This document shows, piece after piece, positions 10,601 through 15,835 of a DNA stretch of 32,854 nt. Source of the stretch: Kistimonas sp. bin40 (lineage in GTDB: Bacteria > Pseudomonadota > Gammaproteobacteria > Pseudomonadales > Endozoicomonadaceae). Each line of letters opens with the position of its first letter. Within the stretch, counting starts at the first letter, position 1. A program made the translations under genes and the position numbers. The stretch is from the NCBI GenBank assembly GCA_002238585.1, contig MPMQ01000036.1, forward strand, positions 1 to 32,854, in the 5' to 3' direction. The notes beneath the pieces were generated by a model. It was not told the DNA's origin. It did no database searches and saw nothing but the letters and a program-made list of their open reading frames with translations.

Positions 10601-10852
10601 GGCAGTGTGGCGGGCTCTGCGGCCCTGGTGGCGGCAGTGAGCCTGATGTCGAGCTGTATCGGCTTTCTGGTCTGGAAAAAAGGGAGACGACAGTGGACAC
10701 CGGCCGGGGAAGAACAAAGGTCCCTTGCTCCTGAGGCTGGTGCAAGGTTCCCGCTCCCCTTCCCCGCCAGCGCGTCTTCTCCACAACAGCCTGCGCTGGT
10801 CTGTGAAAAAGCTGTTGAAGCAGGCGGCCCGTTCCGTGAAACAGCCTTGTAA
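7610..10852 (+). CDS. GLUG-like/propeller-like membrane-anchored surface or effector protein, tandem copy 3
   Basis: This 1080-aa protein has the same domain order as copies 1 and 2. Its Asn/Ser-rich start and basic low-complexity region are nearly the same as copy 2 up to about residue 200. The GLUG-like region spans about 199-347 (PFVGRLDTDGHTLSV, LFGSIDNSKISLTLTD, AGLVGTTSGANN). The middle third diverges, and the propeller-like DGDWLYSVRQQDG segment returns to near-identity with the others. The linker before the membrane helix has an internal short repeat, (V/P)PGxxVTHSP, at about residues 964-985. The helix at about 998-1022 (VAAVSLMSSCIGFLVW) is followed by KKGRR and a 58-residue tail ending RETAL. 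It is the last copy in the array. The downstream spacer still resembles the inter-copy repeat before becoming unique sequence. Confidence 0.8.
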   Translation: MNNISLNTSFGSNSLARTGHRTTGLGLSRASVVVQTAAILATQAPRRAAPGGPSKRRKATAMTATPFQTTPARHPAPRKTRKSGTRVRESDHSEQRATQENTASRTSQSAPPAHKALKKGQKNRKMQQPRPAGGRTGSTASADGRRRQRRSEALDDFPLARGRSSGVASPSATDEQSIGTPGPRQKRGTFCNGNSYALGQRNFTRIHENLGGCYRLVEDVVIKDSQALPVGRHGHPFVGRLDTDGHTLSVQLMRPQGDAVLFGSIDNSKISLTLTDCRLETRNGSLAAVIGAMGSDNHVSISRLQNCVFNATGEGRVEAGLVGTTSGANNRIDLYDATGNEVLAHALAPSGPCSGSCQPAAAVSLGLGALRIAVPARPFPNHVDQQFILQRRISDNRLQALADAGPTDRRQLTDIASAQASAGLLGLLGQSAGHQDEYRWTTITSRQDRLYNNQILAHAAGRQAMPQTPGSTGYSCASLGYGTLECDPSVPVRPTDWLYVSQVACRNNSVQAQASGADGHNARQGAIARATMAATHTVRFLQAQHRDLTPGQVTARAEGGLAQRALLAPSMETWLQLYTGGDPDLPLLARWDGAGFCSNAGVVDTAAYTLNETGLNCVPAASLQQAQWARTRTRIEALKFSSLDPGSWRWLHDSMRYSEFHVFGFDNPACYDHDSALHYPHEALQSLVSSDSQWLLVSRQHYPGKPEHDAQGLLRVTRYRIPHAPLDKPETEARAQDRGVLLYQAHRRNPVLQAGAAVYSLVQGHQLHQLYQKPGQPSQILSLPLDVFNAQYQLADYDMEGQARLLSLEDGELNLWMQHNNSDTLFVYGLGSAPAVTNSSSRLRWGFDLSDQPGGLALLARDGDWLYSVRQQDGQPASLRRLNVSTGLMDAGWQQDWPGTVTDDLRLTTSLGQLTALPAGTLVNPRTPTSGFQAQIPDTGGCLQWSQPTLVRHILPRTAAPSAVPGDAVTHSPTSPVPGGTVTHSPALQSFSVAVTAGSVAGSAALVAAVSLMSSCIGFLVWKKGRRQWTPAGEEQRSLAPEAGARFPLPFPASASSPQQPALVCEKAVEAGGPFRETAL

Positions 10853-11173
10853 AAAAATAGCCGTTGTCGTCTCTTCCCACAGGAGTTTGACAACCCGGTG
10901 AGACAAGGAAGAACTTCAGGCGCGGCCCGACTCTCTGCTGGGGAAATCGGGCCGCGCTCATAAATGGGAGGCTGGCCTCCCTGTCAGACAGACGACCATG
11001 CGACACAACACCATGCCGAACAGAAGAGCCAGGAAAGTGCCCTCAAGGCACCGGCACCACTGGCGTAAAGCCCGGGTGCAAACAACAAGTGCCGTCGGTG
11101 CCCCGCAAGAGCGGGGGGCCTGTTCAATCAACAAGCCAGCTCGCAAGCCAGCTCGCCAGGCAGCTTCTGCCTT
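10853..11173. other. Intergenic region after the array
   Basis: About 320 bp without a gene. The first 70 bases keep the array-spacer similarity (TTGACAACCCGGTGAGACAA, then GAACTTCAGG). They are followed by a strong inverted repeat (10920-10957). A short perfect hairpin, CCCCGC-AAGA-GCGGGG, lies at 11101-11116. A 12-bp direct tandem repeat, CAAGCCAGCTCG, occupies 11132-11143 and 11144-11155, just ahead of the zinc-finger gene. The 12-mer CCCCGCAAGAGC at 11101 recurs at 11213 inside that gene's coding sequence. Confidence 0.6.
10920..10957 (+). terminator. Strong inverted repeat, possible terminator of the array
   Basis: GCGCGGCCCGA (10920-10930) and TCGGGCCGCGC (10947-10957) are perfect complements around a 16-base loop. 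It lies 68 bases after the stop of the last array gene. No T-run follows, so it is not a textbook intrinsic terminator; it could instead stabilise the 3' end. Confidence 0.5.
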
Positions 11174-12391
11174 ATGAATCCCCAGTGCCCTCCAGAAACA
11201 GCCCTTGTTACTCCCCGCAAGAGCAGGGTATTTTATTGTCCTCAAGAGGGCTGTGGAAAAAAACTCACTACAAAAAGAGGCTTCACAAACCATCAGAAAA
11301 CCCACCTCCAGCGGCCGCGTTACATCTGCCATATCCTGGGGTGCAACAAAACCTTTGCAACCGAAGCCTACCGAAGAACCCATCAACGCATCTGTCTCGG
11401 ATGCAAGCCTTTTGCCTGCATTTTCCCTGGCTGTAATAAAGCGTTTTCACTGCAAAGCACCCTGCAGGTCCATCTTCGTGTTCATACGGGAGAGCGGCCC
11501 TATCCCTGCCCTTTCCAGGGTTGTGAAAAACGTTTTTCAACAGTAGGAAACAAACAAAGGCATATGCGCACCCATACCGGAGAAAGGCCGTTCGGCTGTC
11601 CTTACGAAGCCTGCACAAAAACGTTCGGCCAGAAGGAGAGCCTGCAGGACCACATGAGAACCCATACGGGAGACACCTGGCCCTGTCCTTTTGAAGGCTG
11701 TGGCAAGACTTTCAGGTCCAGAACGCAATACCGCACCCACAAGCGCACTCATAGCGCAGCAATGACTGGCAGCTGTCGTTACGGCGTCACTGGAAGACGG
11801 CTACCACACACAAAACGCCCAGAGCACGGCCTGGCAGCACAGCTGCGGCCATGCACTGTCGCGGCTGGCACGAGCGGCTTTGCACATGATGCCTTCATGA
11901 AAGTATCCAGACTCCCTCATCAAGCGACACCGTCAGAGTCCACTCACGAGGAGGGGCAGTTGTATCGCGCATCGCTCCCTGCACAGGGCCGTACCCCGGA
12001 CCCTCTTCTGCCAGATCGGGACAGCCCTTCGGCCACCCATGTCTCGCTCATTGCAGAAAGCTTCGCAGCCGCTTCAGACCCCAGGGATGCTGCACAACGC
12101 CCTTGTCAGCCCTTGGCGCGCGCCCCTGACAGGACCGGATTTTCACCCCCAGAAGAGGCCAGCGACGGGCGAGCATCACCCTCGCCCCCAGCCCTTCTCC
12201 CGGACGACACAACCAACCTGTTTGCGCAGCTCCCGCCACTCTCGCCCTGGCCACCATCACAGCCAGACGATATCTCTGCTCTGGCTCACAACATCCCGGC
12301 ATCGCTGGAAGATGAAGACAATGGTGCATTCTGGCAATGGTTAATCTCATCTTCCCATGATCTGAACAAAGAACAGACCGGGACCCCATAA
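11174..12391 (+). CDS. Eukaryotic-type C2H2 zinc-finger protein, putative DNA-binding nuclear effector
   Basis: This 405-aa protein has six consecutive TFIIIA-like fingers, each C-x4-C-x12-H-x3-H. Ligands are C22/C27/H40/H44, C52/C57/H70/C74, C82/C87/H100/H104, C112/C117/H130/H134, C142/C147/H160/H164 and C171/C176/H189/H193. Finger 2 ends in Cys, giving a C2HC site. The linkers after fingers 3 and 4 are the canonical TGERP. Residues 200-405 are Pro/Ser-rich and probably disordered. They end with an acidic-aromatic patch (LEDEDNGAFWQWLI, about 378-391) that resembles a eukaryotic activation domain. Tandem C2H2 arrays with TGERP linkers are a hallmark of eukaryotic transcription factors and rare in bacteria. 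A role inside host nuclei is therefore plausible but inferred; a bacterial regulator remains possible. The ATG lacks a good Shine-Dalgarno sequence. It stands alone between the array and a non-coding repeat region. Confidence 0.85.
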   Translation: MNPQCPPETALVTPRKSRVFYCPQEGCGKKLTTKRGFTNHQKTHLQRPRYICHILGCNKTFATEAYRRTHQRICLGCKPFACIFPGCNKAFSLQSTLQVHLRVHTGERPYPCPFQGCEKRFSTVGNKQRHMRTHTGERPFGCPYEACTKTFGQKESLQDHMRTHTGDTWPCPFEGCGKTFRSRTQYRTHKRTHSAAMTGSCRYGVTGRRLPHTKRPEHGLAAQLRPCTVAAGTSGFAHDAFMKVSRLPHQATPSESTHEEGQLYRASLPAQGRTPDPLLPDRDSPSATHVSLIAESFAAASDPRDAAQRPCQPLARAPDRTGFSPPEEASDGRASPSPPALLPDDTTNLFAQLPPLSPWPPSQPDDISALAHNIPASLEDEDNGAFWQWLISSSHDLNKEQTGTP

Positions 12392-12567
12392 CACCAGCCC
12401 TGACAGAATTTCAAAACAGAAAATACGCATCGGCAAGCCCGCTGGGCAAAAGAGAGACAGGCTGCAGTCCGGGGACACACCGCTTGTTACCCGCTGAACG
12501 CGACGGACGGAGAGTGCAACAGTTTCCCCTCAGCACCGGCCGCCCGGCGCACCACTGTTCTTCTTCT

Positions 12568-12603
12568 GTTGGTCGCAGCCGCGTTCGGTTGGTCGCAGCC
12601 GCG
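12568..12603. repeat. Direct repeat, 16-bp identical core twice
   Basis: GTTGGTCGCAGCCGCG occurs at 12568-12583 and again at 12588-12603, a period of 20 bases. There is no evident function. Confidence 0.8.
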
Positions 12604-12704
12604 CACGCGTGCACCAGACAGTGGGCTCGCGTCACACAACAACACCCGTCCACACCGGGAAGCCAGACCCTGTCCAGGGCTCGCCACAACAGCCTGACGA
12701 AGGA

Positions 12705-12768
12705 AGAACAAGAGAACAAGAGAACAAGAGAACAAGAGAACAAGAGAACAAGAGAACAAGAGAACAAG
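12705..12768. repeat. Octanucleotide tandem repeat, 8 perfect copies of AGAACAAG
   Basis: Eight uninterrupted copies of AGAACAAG fill 12705-12768. Eight is not a multiple of three, so copy-number change by slippage would shift any reading frame through it, as in phase-variable loci. No convincing gene crosses it, so here it may act on transcription, be a remnant of a phase-variable gene, or be neutral. Confidence 0.9.
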
Positions 12769-12862
12769 AACCTGCCCCCTCAAGAAGAAACACCCAACCA
12801 GGAGGCGAGTCTACACAAGCACCTGCTCAAGGCAGCCTCCTTGCCGACCTGCCCTGCCTCAC

Positions 12863-15601
12863 TCAATGACCGCCTTTCATCAGCACATCCAGCGCTCTCT
12901 CCTTGGTTCGTCTGAAAACCTCGTTCAGATCAGCCGAAGGGCCCGTATCGTACTCGGGCCATGCCGCAGCGACATCATCCATAACGCAAACATGCCCTTT
13001 CGCGAGACTGTGCATCCTGGCGTACAGGGCGTCGGTTTCCTTGCTGTCCCAAGGCATGGCAAATCTCGAGACATTGGCACGCAGTGACCAGACCAGGTGG
13101 CTGTCAGGAAAATCTTGTGCCAGTGCCCTTGTGGCCTGGTCCAGACTCCGCTGTTCTTCCTGTAACTGTGGCGTCATACAGCCATGCTCCAGTATTTTGC
13201 ACAGCAGCCTCTGCAGCCGTTGCTGATTCCAGATCAGCTGTGCCCGATAATCGTCCGGATTGCGCGCGGCATAGAGTCTCAGCCGCTCCCAGAGCTCATC
13301 GGGCAAGCCATGATCCCCCTTCCCGACAGCGGTGCTGCACTTTATCCTCAACAAGGCCAGTTCAAGTTGCCGGCTTTTGGGATACTGGCGCATCCCCTCT
13401 TCCAGTATTACCAGTGCCTTCTCCGTAGAATTCAAGGCCGCACAGAGCTCGGCGCGCACATGTACCAGATCAGGATGGTTTTTCACATGTGCCGGATACG
13501 CTTTCTGCATGCGCTCGACAATACACAGCACCTTTTCAGCTTCGTCAAGCTGTCCGTGCCAGAGCATCCATTGGCAGCAACGCCCCGCCATTTTTGTCAG
13601 CAGGCGCGCCGGATAACCTATGTCTTTGTGGTCAGGACCGGGGCCCTCAATCTGCCGTTGCAGGAGATCAATCACTTTCATCATGCACTCGAGAGCGGCA
13701 TCGAATTTTCTCTGGCTCCAGAGGGCAGCGGCTTCCTGGTAATAACTGAGGGCATATTCGCTGTGCTTCTCGGGGACGCTGTGTTTTTCCCGGATAGTGT
13801 CTCTGAGCAGCTGTGCCAGAGGTGCCACCCGTGCGAATTTTTTGCGGTAGCGAGCATTCTTGAGCCGTACCAGGGCATGTCTTATGGTGCCTGTGCGGCA
13901 TAAACCAAGGAGTTCAGGCAGGAGTGCATCGGCCTGTTCGGTACGAAAAGCTTGATGCAGGTTTTCCCACAGCTGGGCCTGGAGCCGGGAAAGATGCTGG
14001 CGGTACCCGCTACGCGACAAGTTACACTGATGGCTTTTGTAGGTCGCCACCGCCTCCTGCAGACAGCTAATCGCCTGGCACAGACGGGCTGCGGCTTTCA
14101 GCAAACTGGCTTTCTCAAGGACCAGACGCACGTAGTCGACCACATCCCCGCCTGTCCATTCCGGTTGTGCTTCCATACGCGCAAGTTCCCGTTCCAGCAT
14201 CTGGATGTTTTCATCCAGATGCTCTTGCGCCCCACGAGCGTACACCCGCGCGACCAGGTCGGCTGCCGTCGTGGACTGCGGCAAGCCTCCCCGTCCGGCG
14301 CCACCGCTGTTGGCCCGCAAACTGCCTGACTGCTCCGTGCTTTTCTTCTGTTTGCCAGACTGTTGTTTGTCAGACGGTGCCTTTGTGTCCTGCCTGGTTC
14401 CTGTTGATGCCTTCGGCGGACTGCTTCGTACAATATCCGCAAACGAATGGTAGGAACGAAAGCCGGGCTTGAGGAACTGACGCACCGGCGCTGGAACAGA
14501 AGCAGGCTCCGGGGAGGAGTCGGAAGAAGGCGTGCAGGACTCCCGCACAGGGGGAGAGGGACTACTGATAGCAGCATAGGACGGCGGCGCCAGAGGCTTG
14601 TTGTGCAGCGGCTGTGCTTGACATTTGCGCGCTGCCATATCTTCCGACAGCAGCACACAGGCTTGCTCCTGGACAACATCAGAAACGGCAGCAGACAGCG
14701 TGGTCAATGCGTACGCTGGCGCTTGCAGGGCCTGCCATTCTTTGCGCGGCTGCTCATGCCTCTCTGGCGGAAGCAGAACCAATTTGCCCCGTTCTTTTTC
14801 TATTTCCTTTTCCAGTTCCGCCATGACGTCCCCCAGTATGGGGACTCTCTTCTCTCCTGTATCTTCTGTGTCCCCGGTGTCTTCGCTATCTCCTGTATCT
14901 TTGGTGTCTTCGGAGTCTCCTCTGTTCCTTCCGTCTCCTATGCTTCCGATGTCTCCTATGTTTCTCCTGTCCCCTATGTTTCTCCTGTCCCCTATGTTTC
15001 TCCTGTCCCCTATGCTTCCTCTGTCTCCTATGTTTCGCCTGTCCCCTATGCTTCCTCTGTCTCCTGTGTCCCCTATGCGTCCCGTGTTTCCTTTGTCCCC
15101 TATGCGTCCTGTGTCTCCTGTGTCTTCCTTGTCTCCTATGCGTCCTTTGTCTCCTGCGCTGGCTGTATCGCTTCCTGTTTCCCTTCCTTCTTTCCTCTCC
15201 ATTTCTTTTTGACGTGCCTGTGCCCGCAGGACCCATACAGAGCCAGAGCCCGATTGCGAAGGCGGACGACGGGCACCTGCGGATTTTTCACAGCTTTCTG
15301 CTTCGGCTGGAGGCACAGATGTTTTTTCAACCGAAGTCGGAGCTACCTTGCGGCCAGACCGCAGGCGCGTCATGCACTGGGCACCAGCTTCCGGAATGAA
15401 CAGCTTGCTCAGGCTGACCGGCCGGAGACGGGCACCGCCTCTGGGCAGCAACGGAAAATCCTCATCTCCCATCGATGATGCACAGTACGATGTTTTTGTT
15501 ATTGGCTTTACAGGTGAAAACATGGAACAAATATCAACCTCAAGTCGCATGGATAAAGACGGCCCCGTACCAGAACTCCTCTCATGACAAGTCCCGCTCA
15601 T
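12863..15601 (-). CDS. Large TPR-like helical protein with GD-rich hexapeptide repeat tract
   Basis: The protein is about 912 aa if started at the ATG at 15601. GTG 15640 and TTG 15679 lie in frame upstream. An AAGGAGG directly precedes the GTG, so the true start is uncertain. Residues about 147-247 are a charged repeat of the form GD-x-x-x-I (GDRRNIGDRGSIGD), coded by 18-bp units and grading into GDTEDTGDSED. Residues about 330-440 are Pro/Ser-rich. The C-terminal half (from about 450) is all-helical, with TPR-like pairs such as the AALECMMKVIDLLQRQ and LDEAEKVLCIVERM segments, and ends in MKGGH. TPR-like solenoids mediate protein-protein contacts, so a scaffold or effector role is inferred. 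No signal peptide or membrane segment was seen. The gene is divergent from relA and convergent with the zinc-finger gene. Confidence 0.7.
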   Translation of the reverse strand: MSGTCHERSSGTGPSLSMRLEVDICSMFSPVKPITKTSYCASSMGDEDFPLLPRGGARLRPVSLSKLFIPEAGAQCMTRLRSGRKVAPTSVEKTSVPPAEAESCEKSAGARRPPSQSGSGSVWVLRAQARQKEMERKEGRETGSDTASAGDKGRIGDKEDTGDTGRIGDKGNTGRIGDTGDRGSIGDRRNIGDRGSIGDRRNIGDRRNIGDRRNIGDIGSIGDGRNRGDSEDTKDTGDSEDTGDTEDTGEKRVPILGDVMAELEKEIEKERGKLVLLPPERHEQPRKEWQALQAPAYALTTLSAAVSDVVQEQACVLLSEDMAARKCQAQPLHNKPLAPPSYAAISSPSPPVRESCTPSSDSSPEPASVPAPVRQFLKPGFRSYHSFADIVRSSPPKASTGTRQDTKAPSDKQQSGKQKKSTEQSGSLRANSGGAGRGGLPQSTTAADLVARVYARGAQEHLDENIQMLERELARMEAQPEWTGGDVVDYVRLVLEKASLLKAAARLCQAISCLQEAVATYKSHQCNLSRSGYRQHLSRLQAQLWENLHQAFRTEQADALLPELLGLCRTGTIRHALVRLKNARYRKKFARVAPLAQLLRDTIREKHSVPEKHSEYALSYYQEAAALWSQRKFDAALECMMKVIDLLQRQIEGPGPDHKDIGYPARLLTKMAGRCCQWMLWHGQLDEAEKVLCIVERMQKAYPAHVKNHPDLVHVRAELCAALNSTEKALVILEEGMRQYPKSRQLELALLRIKCSTAVGKGDHGLPDELWERLRLYAARNPDDYRAQLIWNQQRLQRLLCKILEHGCMTPQLQEEQRSLDQATRALAQDFPDSHLVWSLRANVSRFAMPWDSKETDALYARMHSLAKGHVCVMDDVAAAWPEYDTGPSADLNEVFRRTKERALDVLMKGGH
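14860..15160 (-). repeat. 18-bp imperfect coding tandem repeat
   Basis: On the plus strand the unit is CCTATGTTTCTCCTGTCC, present in several perfect or one- to two-mismatch copies around 14955-15070. It degenerates on both sides. It lies inside the TPR-like gene, where it codes for a six-residue GDRRNI/GDRGSI repeat. As the unit is a multiple of three, copy-number change would lengthen or shorten the protein without a frameshift. There are no unique spacers, so it is not a CRISPR. Confidence 0.85.
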
Positions 15602-15697
15602 CAGCTGCCATCGCAGGAACTCTTCATGAACAGTTCCCACCCTCCTTCGACTTGATTTGTTACCAAAGGTTCCCGGCAAGGACGAACGGCTCCATCG

Positions 15698-15706
15698 TGC
15701 TATGAT
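15698..15706 (+). promoter_or_regulatory. Possible extended -10 promoter for relA
   Basis: TGCTATGAT fits the extended -10 pattern TGnTATnAT, about 130 bases before the relA start in the divergent gap. No good -35 lies 16-18 bases upstream, which extended -10 promoters tolerate. This is sequence inspection only. Confidence 0.3.
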
Positions 15707-15835
15707 TCCCGCTTTTTGTTAGAGAGACTTTTCAGCCAGACCGCATGACTGAGGTGCTGCCCGGCTGGAAAGTTCCCTCTGAACTTCACCCCTCCAGCCA
15801 CCTGATGGCTGAAAAAGGTTAGAAACGTAGTCTTC

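Larger units (their letters stand above)
12392..12862. other. Non-coding repeat-bearing intergenic region
   Basis: About 470 bp between the 3' ends of the zinc-finger gene (plus) and the TPR-like gene (minus), so the two genes converge here. It holds a 20-bp unit repeated about 1.8 times (12568-12603) and an 8-bp tandem array (12705-12768). Short open frames cross the repeats on both strands, but they show only repeat-derived composition and no recognisable protein. No clear intrinsic terminator was found. Confidence 0.55.

Noticed and set aside
12484-12915. Plus-strand frames crossing the AGAACAAG repeat (EQENKRTR-type product)
   Set aside because: Composition is wholly repeat-derived, there is no ribosome binding site, and the frame runs into the opposite gene.
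14860-15160. Possible CRISPR array
   Set aside because: The repeats are directly abutting with no unique spacers, and no cas genes are present.
14447-15478. Long plus-strand frame opposite the TPR-like gene
   Set aside because: It gives a monotonous SPVPYVSPVPYAS product where the 18-bp repeat is open in several frames. The minus strand gives a protein with a proper helical domain beyond the repeat.
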